NCBI GenBank assembly: GCA_031291445.1
Contig: JARLJA010000081.1
Span: forward strand, 39,520 to 103,519
From: Xanthobacteraceae bacterium
Lineage (GTDB): Bacteria; Pseudomonadota; Alphaproteobacteria; Rhizobiales; Xanthobacteraceae
Direction: 5' to 3'
DNA: 64,000 nt
Both the position numbers and the translations under genes were made by a program. Each line of letters begins with the position of its first letter. Position 1 is the stretch's first letter. Positions 1-12,420 of this stretch are shown here, piece after piece. The notes under the pieces were generated by a model that did no database searches, was not told the DNA's origin, and saw only the letters and a program-made list of their open reading frames with translations.

Positions 1-7
1 AACCCCC

Positions 8-1108
8 ATGAGCTCTGCAAAGCTGTTCGATTCCTACAAACTCGGTCCACTCACGCTGCCCAACCGGGTGGTGATGGCGCCATTGACCCGCAACCGCGCC
101 CTCGAAGGCCAGGTGCCCAACCCGCTCGCCGCGGAATATTACGGCCAGCGCGCCTCCGCGGGCCTGCTGATCACCGAAGCGAGCCAGGTCTCGCAGCAGG
201 GCCAGGGCTATCAGGACACTCCCGGCATCTTCTCGCCCGCCCAGGTCGCGGGCTGGCGCAAGGTCACCGACGAAGTCCACAAGCGGGGCGGACGGATCTT
301 CATCCAGCTCTGGCATGTCGGGCGGATTTCCCACACCGACCTGCAGCCCGGCCACGGCGCGCCGGTCGCCCCCTCGGCGATCCCGGCCAAGACCAAGACC
401 TTCGTCGGCGGCAAGTTCACCGACGTCTCCGCGCCCCGCGCCCTCGAACTCTCTGAGATTCCCGGCATCGTCGACAGCTTCCGCAAGGCCGCCGCCAACG
501 CCATCGCCGCCGGCTTCGATGGCGTCGAGATCCATGGCGCCAACGGCTACCTGCTCGACCAGTTCGCCAAGGACGGCGCCAACAAGCGCACCGACGCCTA
601 TGGCGGCTCGATCGAGAACCGCGCCAAGCTGATGCTCGAGGTGACGGAGGCCGTGGTCAAGGAGATCGGCGCCGAGCGCACCGGCATCCGCATCTCGCCG
701 GTGACGCCCGCCAACGACGTCTCCGACAGCAACCCGCAGCCGCTGTTCGACCACATCGTCGACAAGCTCAACGCCCTGAAGCTGGTCTACATCCACGTCA
801 TCGAGGGCTCGACCGGCGGGCCGCGCGACTACGCACCGTTCGACTACGCCTCGCTGCGCAAGCGTTTCAAAGGCGCCTACATCGCCAACAACGCCTACAC
901 CTATGATCTGGCTACCGAGGTGCTCGCCGCCGACGCGGCCGACCTGATCGCGTTCGGCAAGCCGTATATTTCCAATCCCGACCTGGTCGAACGGCTCAAG
1001 AAGGGCGCGCCGCTCAACGAGCCCGACAAGGCCACGTTCTACGGCGGCGGCGCCAAGGGCTATACCGACTACCCGACGCTGGGCTCGGCGGTCGAGCCGG
1101 CGGAGTAA
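8..1108 (+). CDS. Old Yellow Enzyme family FMN-dependent alkene (ene) reductase
   Basis: This 366-residue protein is a full-length member of the Old Yellow Enzyme/NemA family. These are cytoplasmic FMN enzymes that use NAD(P)H to reduce activated C=C bonds such as enones and maleimides. The N-terminal strand has the APLTR motif (residues 24-28). HGANGY at 176-181 matches the OYE substrate-binding His and Asn plus the proton-donor Tyr (H176, N179, Y181). YGGSIENR and the C-terminal FGKPYISNPDL segment form the phosphate-binding part of the barrel. The ATG lies 7 bases inside the window, so the ribosome site and promoter cannot be judged. The next gene is 268 bases away with a repeat in between, so this is probably a single-gene unit. 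The natural substrate cannot be told from the sequence. Confidence 0.93.
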   Translation: MSSAKLFDSYKLGPLTLPNRVVMAPLTRNRALEGQVPNPLAAEYYGQRASAGLLITEASQVSQQGQGYQDTPGIFSPAQVAGWRKVTDEVHKRGGRIFIQLWHVGRISHTDLQPGHGAPVAPSAIPAKTKTFVGGKFTDVSAPRALELSEIPGIVDSFRKAAANAIAAGFDGVEIHGANGYLLDQFAKDGANKRTDAYGGSIENRAKLMLEVTEAVVKEIGAERTGIRISPVTPANDVSDSNPQPLFDHIVDKLNALKLVYIHVIEGSTGGPRDYAPFDYASLRKRFKGAYIANNAYTYDLATEVLAADAADLIAFGKPYISNPDLVERLKKGAPLNEPDKATFYGGGAKGYTDYPTLGSAVEPAE

Positions 1109-1162
1109 GCCGCAGCCACGCTTCGACGCATCGTCTTGTGCGTCGTTGCATCCACAATCTCT

Positions 1163-1254
1163 CCGTCATGGCCGGGCTTGACCCGGCCATCCACTCTTCC
1201 TTTCGTAGCACGCCGCCAAAGAGTGGACCCGCGGGTCAAGCCCGCGGGTGACGG
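1163..1254. repeat. Intergenic palindromic element, short form (family A, copy 1)
   Basis: The outer arms are CGTCATGGCCGGGCTTGACC and a diverged complement ending GTGACGG. The inner arms are CCACTCTT and AAGAGTGG. The layout and end sequences match five longer elements in this window (2966, 24118, 28833, 32062, 60354), but this copy lacks their side hairpin. It lies between two genes on the same strand. Confidence 0.7.
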
Positions 1255-1376
1255 TGAGTTTGGATTTACCGCCTCTTCACACAAGCAGTGATGAGCTCAT
1301 GGCAGACACGCCACGCCGGATCGCATAGGCTGGCGCCGCATCATTTCCTGCTGTCTCCGCGCCAAAGCGCCACGCC

Positions 1377-2195
1377 ATGCCCGCCGCCGACCCCACCGAA
1401 ACCATCCGCGAGGCCGCGGCCGCGTTCAATGCCGGCCGGGCCGACGAGGCGCGGCGGCTGTGCGAAGCCGGGCTGAAACGCTTCCCGGCGCAGCCCATGC
1501 TCCACCACTTCCTCGCCGCGGTGCTGTTCGCCGGCGGCGAGACCACAGCCGCGCACGGACACATCGAGGCCAGTCTCACTGCTGCACCGGGCCACGCGCC
1601 GGCGCGGCTGCTCGCCGCGAAGATCGCCCGCGCCGCGGGCGATGGGGCGGCGGCGCTGGCCCATCTCGATCACCTGCCGGCCACCTCCGCCGAAACGTTG
1701 CTGGAGCGGGCCCGCGCGCTGAGCCTGACCCCGCGACGGGACGACGCCATCGCCGCCTGGCGCGCAGTACTGAAGTCCGCACCGCAGAATTACGAGGCCA
1801 TGGCCCGGCTCGGCCGGTTCGCCTGGGAGGACGGCAACCGCACCGCGGCGCTCGATCTGCTCGCGCGCGCGACTGCCGTCGACTGCCCGGCCTCGACCTG
1901 GTTCGATCTCGGCCTGGTGCGGCAGGACCTGCGCGACTTTGCCGGCGCGGCGGAAGCGTTCCGCGCCGCGCTGGCGAAGACGCCCGGCCACGCCGAGGCC
2001 GCCGTCAATCTCGGCGTCAGCCTGCAGGAAGGCGGCGACCTCGACGGCGCCATGGCCGCCTATGCCAGCGCCTACCGCCTCAAGCCGGCGACCTTCGGCG
2101 CCATCGCCATGGCGCTGACATCCTCGCCCCATGGCCGGCTGTGGCTCGACGAGGCGGCGCTGCGGCGTGCGCTCGCGGGGTCATCCGCCGCTTGA
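1377..2195 (+). CDS. Tetratricopeptide-repeat protein of unknown function
   Basis: A 272-residue, alanine-rich protein built from consecutive helix pairs of the TPR type. The clearest repeats are near residues 9-42 (AAAAFNAGRADEARRLCEAG), 113-146 and 186-242 (DFAGAAEAFRAALAKTPGHA, then DLDGAMAAYASAYRLKP). There is no signal peptide, membrane segment or catalytic domain, so it is probably a cytoplasmic scaffold. The chosen ATG has no strong ribosome site. Its last 15 bases overlap the end of the convergent gene at 2181-2897. The partner is not identifiable from the sequence. Confidence 0.8.
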   Translation: MPAADPTETIREAAAAFNAGRADEARRLCEAGLKRFPAQPMLHHFLAAVLFAGGETTAAHGHIEASLTAAPGHAPARLLAAKIARAAGDGAAALAHLDHLPATSAETLLERARALSLTPRRDDAIAAWRAVLKSAPQNYEAMARLGRFAWEDGNRTAALDLLARATAVDCPASTWFDLGLVRQDLRDFAGAAEAFRAALAKTPGHAEAAVNLGVSLQEGGDLDGAMAAYASAYRLKPATFGAIAMALTSSPHGRLWLDEAALRRALAGSSAA

Positions 2196-2897
2196 CCGCC
2201 CGCGCCGGGCGCGAAACTGGCGGCGATAGACGCCGGGCTTCTCCAGCACCTCGGCAACGGTCTTCGCGTAAGTGGCGCGACGGGCGTCGTCGAGCTCCTC
2301 GAACACCAGTTCGTACGGCGCGCGCGGCACCGCGAAGCATTGCGCGACCGGCGTGCCTTTCGGCAGGGTGCCGCGAAACTCCGGCTCGGTCCACAGCGCC
2401 GGAAAATTGATGCCGCCGTCATGGAAGCGGTCGGCATCGACCAGCCCCGAGACCAGGCGAAACGGCAGCTCGAGGCGGTTGACCGGGTGGGTCGCGAACA
2501 GCGACCAGCCGTCCTCGAGCTCGATGGTCCAGAAGCTGTTGAACTTGAGCGCCGCGCGGCCGCCGGCCGCGAACGGCGTGCCGTCGAACTGCGCCGGCAC
2601 GTGAAAGCTCAGCGGCGCGCGCGGATGATTCTCCGTCGCCGGCGCCGGCACGTTCCAGTCCCACGAGAACGCGCCGCGGTCGACGCTGACGTCGCACGGC
2701 AGCAGGATCATGAAGCCGTAGGACATGGCGTCGACGAAGGGCGGGCACTGCTTCACGGTGCGGATGTCGCGGCCGTGCAGCGGCGAATGCGCATTCGCCG
2801 GCATGGCGCGCAGCCAGTCCGGCAGCTGGCCGCGCGCCGCGACCGGCTTCGGCAGATGGTCGGCAAGCGCCGGATCGCAGCGAAAGACGACGCGCAT
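2181..2897 (-). CDS. Conserved hypothetical protein (DUF6065-like)
   Basis: A 238-residue protein with no signal peptide or membrane segment. The start is supported by GAGGAG just upstream of the ATG. It has many aromatic residues in a middle section: FSWDWNVPAP near 77-86, then FNSFWTIELEDGWSLFATHP and VNRLELPFRLVSGLVD around 118-155. This pattern recalls the DUF6065 family, but I recognise it only from general appearance. The middle may form a beta-rich domain. No catalytic motif is evident. It is transcribed towards the TPR gene and is followed upstream by a palindromic element, so it looks like a lone gene. Confidence 0.72.
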   Translation of the reverse strand: MRVVFRCDPALADHLPKPVAARGQLPDWLRAMPANAHSPLHGRDIRTVKQCPPFVDAMSYGFMILLPCDVSVDRGAFSWDWNVPAPATENHPRAPLSFHVPAQFDGTPFAAGGRAALKFNSFWTIELEDGWSLFATHPVNRLELPFRLVSGLVDADRFHDGGINFPALWTEPEFRGTLPKGTPVAQCFAVPRAPYELVFEELDDARRATYAKTVAEVLEKPGVYRRQFRARRGRSSGG

Positions 2898-2965
2898 GAT
2901 GGGCTCCTCGAGGCGGGGTGATGGTGCAGCGACTACGTATCGTCGTCAATGCGTGACCTAACCAC

Positions 2966-3093
2966 CATCATGGCCGGGCAGCGCGATCCGTCTTCGACGG
3001 ATCGCTAGGACTCAGGTCTCCCGGCCATCCACGTCTCGCTGCGCTGAAGCACCGTTAAGACGTGGATACCCGGCACAAGGCCGGGCATGACGG
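2966..3093. repeat. Intergenic palindromic element, long form (family A, copy 2)
   Basis: The outer arms are CATGGCCGGG and CCGGGCATGACGG. The middle arms are CCACGTCT and AGACGTGG. The left arm carries a separate small hairpin, GATCCGTC-TTC-GACGGATC. The transcript would fold as a Y. It sits between the 2181-2897 gene and the glpV terminator. Confidence 0.85.
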
Positions 3094-3118
3094 AGAAAAA
3101 TGTGGGCTCACCACCGCA

Positions 3119-3147
3119 ACAAAAAGGGCCGGGATCGCTCCCGGCCC
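3119..3147 (-). terminator. Intrinsic terminator of the glycerol operon
   Basis: On the minus strand GGGCCGGGA and TCCCGGCCC form a perfect 9-bp stem with a 4-base loop, followed directly by a run of five T. It starts about 25 bases after the glpV stop codon, so it closes the glp operon. Confidence 0.9.
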
Positions 3148-3172
3148 TCCTCGTTCTCTCACGCGCGACGAC

Positions 3173-4951
<1,779 letters not shown>

Positions 4952-5135
4952 GTGTTTCCTCCGTTGATGCGACCACTTCTTCCAGGTCCGGGTTGATCCC
5001 GGATCTGCCGGCGCGCGTCCCGACGGGACGACACGCCCAACTCGTTGTCCGCCGAAACCTGGACCAAATGTCCTTCGGCACCCTCGGGCCCGGCCGCCGC
5101 GAAATGGGCGGCGATCGCGCTCCGTCGTTTCAGTC

Positions 5136-5155
5136 GGGCATGCCGCGGCATGCCC
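5136..5155 (-). other. Perfect 20-base palindrome between glpU and glpV
   Basis: GGGCATGCC, a GC pair, and GGCATGCCC form an uninterrupted palindrome 12 bases after the glpU stop. No T-run follows, so it is unlikely to be a full terminator. A hairpin here could mark an mRNA processing point that lets the binding-protein message outlast the rest of the operon. That role is inference. Confidence 0.55.
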
Positions 5156-5167
5156 CCGTTTCATCGC

Positions 5168-5494
5168 TCAGACGGTGCGAAAGACCGCCACGCCGAAGAC
5201 GAGTGAAATTGCGGTTGCCAGCCAGAGGCTCGACACGTCGATGCCCTCGCCGACCGGAATGGTCGCGATGGTGTCGGTGCCGGCCGTGCCGATCCACACC
5301 AGGTGGATCACGGCGGCGGAAATCAGCGAGACGAACAGGCGATCGCCGCGGGTGGTGGGAATGCGCAGGATGCCGACGCGCTCGGCCTCGGGATAGGCGA
5401 GCGCGAGCCAGGTCATCAGCGCCAGCGTGCCCGCCAGCAGCACGAAGAAGACCGCGGTCGGCGCCGTCCAGGCCATCCATGCGACGTTTTCCAT
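5168..5494 (-). CDS. glpU: DUF2160 small membrane protein of the glycerol ABC operon
   Basis: A 108-residue protein with three hydrophobic segments, near residues 8-32 (TAPTAVFFVLLAGTLALMTW), 54-72 and 88-106. This matches DUF2160 proteins, which sit between permease and binding-protein genes in glycerol-type ABC operons. In Rhizobium leguminosarum the gene at this place is called glpU and has no assigned biochemical function. The start ATG is 10 bases after the glpQ stop. It probably sits in the inner membrane with the permease, perhaps as an accessory subunit. Confidence 0.88.
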   Translation of the reverse strand: MENVAWMAWTAPTAVFFVLLAGTLALMTWLALAYPEAERVGILRIPTTRGDRLFVSLISAAVIHLVWIGTAGTDTIATIPVGEGIDVSSLWLATAISLVFGVAVFRTV

Positions 5495-5504
5495 ATCGAC
5501 CTCC

Positions 5505-6310
5505 TCAGACCCGGCCGAGCGCGAAGCCGCGCGCGATGTAGTTGCGCACGAACCAGATCACCAGCGCTCCCGGAATGATCGTCAGCACGCCGGCCGCCGA
5601 CAGCAGGCCCCAGTCCATGCCCGCCGCCGACACCGTGCGGGTCATCACCGCGGCGATCGGCTTGGCGTTGACCGAGGTCAGCGTGCGGGCGAGCAGCAGC
5701 TCGACCCATGAGAACATGAAGCAGAAGAACGCCGCGACGCCGATGCCGCTGGCGATCAGCGGTACCAGGATCTTGATGAAGAAGCGCGGGAACGAGTAGC
5801 CGTCGAGGAACGCGGTCTCGTCGATCTCCTTCGGCACGCTGGAAACAAAACCCTCGAGAATCCAGACCGCCAGCGGCACGTTGAACAGGCAATGCGCCAG
5901 CGCGACCGCCCACGGCGTGTCGAACAGGTCGATCGCCGAATAGAGATTGAAGAACGGCAGCGCGAACACCGCCGGCGGCGCCATGCGGTTCGACAGCAGC
6001 CAGAAGAACAGGTGCTTGTCGCCGACGAAGCGGTAGCGCGAAAACGCATAGGCCGCCGGCAGCGCGAACGAGATCGAGATGACGGTGTTGATCACCACGT
6101 ATTTGATCGAGTGGATGTAGCCGGAATACCAGCTCTCGTCGGTGAAGATCCGCATGTAGTTGGCGATGGTCGGCTGGTGCGGCCACAGCGTCATGGTCGA
6201 CACGATCTCGCCGTTGGTCTTAAAACTCATGTTGACCAGCCAGTAGATCGGCAGCAGCAGGAAGACCAGGAACACGATCATGATGGCGCGGCGGCCGGGA
6301 ATCGTCTGCA

Positions 6311-6314
<4 letters not shown>
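5505..6314 (-). CDS. glpQ: Glycerol ABC transporter permease subunit 2
   Basis: A 269-residue inner-membrane permease of the binding-protein-dependent type (MalG-like). It has about six hydrophobic segments, starting with IMIVFLVFLLLPIYWLVNMS near residues 11-30. The cytoplasmic EAA loop, which docks to the ATPases, is visible as PKEIDETAFLDGYSFPRFF. The start ATG at 6314 overlaps the stop of glpP (ATGA), and a second in-frame ATG follows directly. The tight coupling supports a heterodimeric pore with GlpP. Confidence 0.92.
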
Positions 6315-7212
<898 letters not shown>

Positions 7213-7213
<1 letters not shown>

Positions 7214-8298
7214 CACGCCACTCCCTCGACCAGCCGGCTATCGGCATAGACGTGCACATGGGCGGGATCGAACACCAGGCCGACGCTGTCGCCGTCGGCG
7301 GGCAGCGCACCGCTGACCCGCGCCGCCAGCCGCAGCTCGCCGATCCTGAGCCGCGCGAACCGCGCCCGGCCGAGATCGTCGATGCGCTCGATCCTGGCGG
7401 TCAGCAGATCCGGCCGGGGTGCCGCGACCTCGACGAATTCCGGCCGCACGCCGATCTCGATGGTGGCGCCGGCCGGCAGCGCGGGATAGCTGCGGTCCAG
7501 CGTGATGACGCCGCCGTCGAGCCGCGCCTCGCGGCCGCTGACCGCGGCCGGGAGCACGTTCATGCCAGGAGAGCCGATGAAGTAGCCGACGAAGGTGTGG
7601 GCGGGCCGGTTGAACAGTTCCTCCGGGGTGCCGCTCTGCACGACGCGACCGTCATGCATGACGACGACGGTGTCGGCGAAGGTCAGCGCCTCGGTCTGGT
7701 CGTGGGTGACGTAGATCATGGTCAGGTCGAGCGCCTTGTGCAGCGCCTTGAGCTTGGAGCGCAGTTCCCATTTGAGGTGCGGGTCGATCACGGTCAGCGG
7801 CTCGTCGAACAGCACCGCGGAGACGTCGGAGCGCACGAGGCCGCGGCCGAGCGAGATCTTCTGCTTGGCGTCGGCGGTGAGCCGCGTCGCCTTGCGGTCG
7901 AGGTGCGGGGTGAGATCGAGCAGCCGGCCGATCTCGGCGACGCGCGCGTCGATCTGGGGGCGCGGCACGCCGCGGTTCTTGAGCGGAAACGCCAGGTTCT
8001 CTGCCACCGTCATGGTGTCGTAGATCACCGGGAACTGGAACACCTGCGCGATGTTGCGCGCTTGCGTCGAACGCGCGGTGATGTCGACGCCGTCGAACAG
8101 GATCTTGCCGCGGCTCGGCGCGACGATGCCGGAGATCATGTTGAGCAGCGTGGTCTTGCCGCAACCGGACGGTCCGAGAAGGGCATACGCCCCGCCCTGG
8201 CGCCAGGTCATCGACAGCGGCTTGAGCGCGTAGGAGTCCACGTCGGCGGCCTCCCCGCTGTAGGATTTCGCCAGATCGACGAGGTCAATGCGGGCCAT
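7213..8298 (-). CDS. glpT: Glycerol ABC transporter ATP-binding subunit with degenerate signature motif
   Basis: A 361-residue ATPase subunit of the MalK/UgpC kind: a nucleotide-binding domain (about 1-235) and a C-terminal TOBE-like regulatory part. The Walker A motif GPSGCGKTT is at 42-50, the Q-loop Gln at 88, Walker B AVLFDE at 161-166 and the switch histidine at 199 (YVTHD). The ABC signature, normally LSGGQ, is replaced by LTADA at 140-144. The partner GlpS keeps LSGGQ but lacks the switch histidine, so the pair should have one good and one degenerate ATP site. I chose the ATG at 8298 because AGGATC lies just upstream; a GTG at 8310 is the alternative. Confidence 0.93.
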
Positions 8299-8306
8299 GG
8301 CGATCC

Positions 8307-9382
<1,076 letters not shown>

Positions 9383-9386
<4 letters not shown>

Positions 9387-10927
9387 GGCCGCGCCCCCGC
9401 CTCGCGCCGCGGCGTGTCGGCAGCGGGCCGCTGCGCCGCCATCCAGCGGTCGAGCGCGGCGATCTCGTCCGCCGACAGGCGCAGCCCGAGCTTGGACCGC
9501 CGCCACACCACGTCGTCGGCGGTCCGCGCCCATTCCTCGGTCATCAGATAGGTCACTTCCCGTTCCGTCAGGGTGGCGCCGAAAGACTGCCCAAGGTCGG
9601 CGGCCGTCCTGGCGCCGTCAAGAATGCCCCGCGCCCGGCTGCCGTAGGCATGGGCCAGACGGTCGGCATGAAAGCGGCTGAGGAACGGATAGTCCCGGAG
9701 CAATTCGTTGCTGAGCGCCGGAAGCGCCGACACGTCCATGTCGCCGCCGGGCAGGGCCGCCGTGGCCGTCCATCCCGCCGCCGCCGCGGTGCCGCGCAGG
9801 TTGGCCGCGATGTGCCCCAGCGCCTCTTCGGCGAGCCGCCGGTAGGTGGTGATCTTGCCGCCGAAGATCGACAGCAGCGGCGCGTTGCCCGGGGTGTCGA
9901 GCTCGATGACGTAGTCACGCGTCGCCGCCTTGGCTTCGCTGGCGCCGTCGTCGTAGAGCGGGCGCACCCCGGCATAGGTCCAGACCACGTCCTCCGGCCG
10001 CACCGGCTTGGCGAAATACTCGCTCACCGATGCGCACAGATAGGTGATCTCGTCGGGCGTGATGGCAACCTTGGACGGGTCGCCCTCGTAGTCGCGGTCG
10101 GTGGTGCCGATCAGGGTGAAGTCGCCCTGATAGGGGATCGCGAACACGATGCGGCCGTCCTCGTTCTGGAAGATGTAGGCGCGGTCGTGCTCGTAGAGGC
10201 GGCGGACCACGATGTGCGAGCCCTGTACCAGGCGGACGCGGGCCTTGGCGTTGACGCCGGCGCGGCGGGTCAGCACTTCCTCGACCCAGGGGCCGGCGGC
10301 GTTGACCAGCACCCGCGCGCGCACGGTGTCCTCCGCGCCGGTCGCCACGTCCTGGATGGTGACACGCCAGCCACCGGCCTCGCGCACCGCCGCGGTGGCG
10401 CGGGTGCGGGTGCGAATCACCGCGCCGCGCCGGGCGGCATCGACCGCGTTCAGCACCACCAGGCGCGCGTCATCGACGAAGCAGTCGGAATATTCGAAGC
10501 CCCTGGTGAAGCGTCCCGGCGCGAGCGGCCGCCCGACCTCGTCGCGGCGCAGATCGACCGATCGCGCCGACGGCAGCAGCTTGCGGCCGCCGAGATGGTC
10601 GTAGAGGAACAGGCCGAGCCGCAACAGCCAGGCCGGACGCAGCCCGCGGTGATGGGGCAGCACGAAGCGCAGCGGGTGGATGATGTGGGGCGCGATCTGC
10701 CATAGTACCTCGCGCTCCATCAGCGCCTCGCGCACCAGCCGGAACTCGTAATATTCGAGATAACGCAGCCCGCCGTGGATCAGCTTGGTCGACCAGGACG
10801 ATGTCCCGCTAGCCAAGTCGTTCATTTCGCAAAGGAAAACGGAATTTCCCCGGCCGGCCGCGTCGCGCGCGATACCGCAGCCGTTGATGCCGCCTCCGAT
10901 GATGGCGAGATCGAACACCTGATCCAC
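9383..10927 (-). CDS. glpD: Glycerol-3-phosphate dehydrogenase (FAD, respiratory)
   Basis: A 514-residue flavoprotein of the GlpD family. It oxidises sn-glycerol 3-phosphate to dihydroxyacetone phosphate at the inner membrane and passes electrons to quinone. The N-terminus carries the FAD dinucleotide-binding motif GGGINGCG (11-18), followed by the family block SGTSSWSTKLIHGGLRYLE. The C-terminal helical domain has the typical TEREVTYLMTEEWARTADD segment. The start is GTG, with GGAAG seven bases upstream. It is the first catalytic gene after the glpR gap, and its stop overlaps glpS. A separate glycerol kinase gene is not in this window. Confidence 0.96.
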
Positions 10928-11003
10928 TTGAACGCTTCCGCTCCCCAGCTCACCCGGTTTCGTCTCGGGCGATTTGTCTTTCGGATTTGGATTACATCAC
11001 ACC

Positions 11004-11035
11004 CGAAAACGAAAGCAAGCGAAACATATTCGAAA
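11004..11035 (-). promoter_or_regulatory. Candidate GlpR operator: array of four TTTCG boxes
   Basis: On the minus strand four TTTCG pentamers occur within 32 bases of the 123-base glpR-glpD gap (plus-strand CGAAA at 11004, 11010, 11020 and 11031). Their start spacings are 6, 10 and 11 bases, so the last three are about one helical turn apart. DeoR-family repressors commonly bind repeated TTTCG-like boxes. The site sits about 80-110 bases before the glpD start. Assignment to this GlpR is inference. Confidence 0.6.
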
Positions 11036-11050
11036 GTCATCGGTTCGTCG

Positions 11051-11887
11051 TCATTTCCGGTCGTCACCCTCCTCGGCCTCGCCGCTGTCGTCGCCATGCT
11101 TCGGGCCGGTCTCGATGACCTGGATGCCGCGTTCGCGGCACAGGGTGCGGAAGGCCGGCGGAATCGCCCGATCGGTGACGAAGGTGTGGATCTGGCTGAT
11201 ATGGGCGATCCGGACCGGGGCGCTGCGGGCGAATTTGGTGCTGTCGGACACCAGCATGACGCTGCGGGCGTTGGCGATGATCGCCTGCGCGGCCTGCACT
11301 TCGCGGTAGTCGAAGTCGAGCAGGCCGCCCTCCTCGTCGATCGCCGACGCGCCGATGATGGCGTAGTCGACCTTGAACTGCCCGATCAGGTCGATCGCGG
11401 CCGACCCGACCACGGCGCCGTCGGCGCGCCGCACGTTGCCGCCGGCGACGATCACCTCGATCCGCGGATGACGATAGAGCAGCATCGCGACGTTGAGGTT
11501 GTTGGTGATCACGAGCAGGTCCTCGTGCGACGCCAGCGCGCTCGCGACCTCCTCGGTGGTGGTGCCGATGTTGATGAACAGCGAGCAGCCGTTGGGGATC
11601 AGCGCCGCGGCCGCAAGCCCGATGGCCTTCTTTTCCTCCGCGGCGACGAACCGGCGGGCCTCGTAGGCGAGGTTCTCGACGCCGGAGGCGATGATGGCGC
11701 CGCCGTGCACGCGGCTCATGGAGCGGCGGTCGCAGAGGTCGTTGAGATCCTTGCGGATGGTCTGGGCGGAGACCTCGAAGCGGCGCGCCAGGTCCTCCAC
11801 CGTCACCCGCCCGACCGAGCGCGCGATCGCCAGGATTTCCGATTGTCGATGCGTCAGACCTGCCACGGTGATCACCACAGAGCCCAA
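11051..11887 (-). CDS. glpR: DeoR-family transcriptional repressor of glycerol genes
   Basis: A DeoR/GlpR regulator of up to 278 residues. An N-terminal winged helix (RQSEILAIARSVGRVTVEDL, then FEVSAQTIRKDL) is followed by a DeoRC sensor domain. That domain has the phosphosugar-binding IGTTTEEVASAL and DSTKF features seen in the family. GlpR proteins respond to glycerol 3-phosphate. The start is uncertain: no ATG is in frame, and TTG at 11887 or GTG at 11878, 11875 or 11866 are all possible. The TTG lies in an 8-bp inverted repeat. It is immediately upstream of glpD, separated by the TTTCG array, so it probably represses that promoter. Confidence 0.92.
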   Translation of the reverse strand: MGSVVITVAGLTHRQSEILAIARSVGRVTVEDLARRFEVSAQTIRKDLNDLCDRRSMSRVHGGAIIASGVENLAYEARRFVAAEEKKAIGLAAAALIPNGCSLFINIGTTTEEVASALASHEDLLVITNNLNVAMLLYRHPRIEVIVAGGNVRRADGAVVGSAAIDLIGQFKVDYAIIGASAIDEEGGLLDFDYREVQAAQAIIANARSVMLVSDSTKFARSAPVRIAHISQIHTFVTDRAIPPAFRTLCRERGIQVIETGPKHGDDSGEAEEGDDRK

Positions 11888-11898
11888 GAATTGGGCTC
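11880..11898 (-). promoter_or_regulatory. Inverted repeat over the glpR translation start
   Basis: GAGCCCAA and TTGGGCTC, separated by three bases, form a perfect 8-bp stem that contains one of the candidate glpR start codons. It could be an autoregulatory operator, or an mRNA hairpin that limits GlpR translation. Confidence 0.4.
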
Positions 11899-11970
11899 AT
11901 GGTGCATCGCCGCGTTGCAGACGGTCAACACGCGATTTGCGCGCCAGCCGTCAGCCGGCCGATTCGGACG

Positions 11971-12231
11971 TCAGCCGGCTCGCACCAACGCGTCGCCGTC
12001 AGACCCGGCAGCAGAGGCCGCTGCCTCGGCAGGCCGCTGCGTCGTCACCGCCGCGCGACGGTCGTGATCGCACCGCATCGCGGCGCGCTCGGCGTCACGT
12101 GCGTTGCGGAAATAGCGCCCTTCCAGCGGATTGAAGTCGTGGGTGGCGGCGAAGAAGCGATAGCCGGCCTGGTCGCGAACCACGATCCCCGCGGGTCCGG
12201 AACCGACCTCGATGATGTAGGTATCTGCCAT
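11971..12231 (-). CDS. Small conserved-looking hypothetical protein
   Basis: An 86-residue protein. The first 50 residues look like a compact folded domain: TYIIEVGSGPAGIVVRDQAG, then FFAATHDFNPLEGRYFRNAR. The last 30 residues are a low-complexity alanine-rich tail. The ATG has GGATGATCC directly upstream. No signal peptide or membrane span is present. It lies upstream of glpR on the same strand, 83 bases away, and could share its transcript. I do not recognise a function. Confidence 0.65.
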   Translation of the reverse strand: MADTYIIEVGSGPAGIVVRDQAGYRFFAATHDFNPLEGRYFRNARDAERAAMRCDHDRRAAVTTQRPAEAAASAAGSDGDALVRAG

Positions 12232-12420
12232 GGATCATCCGTAGCGCGTCGAACGACGCAATCGGCCCGATAACACCACAAGGCGCAAAAAGGTTCGATG
12301 GTGCCGGCGGGAATTTCCACATTGACCGGCGTCGCCATTGGCGGTTCGCGGATTCGATTCGGAACCGCCGACCGTTGCTTGCGGGCTTTAGGTGCTTCGC
12401 GCGACAGGAAGGTGACGGCT

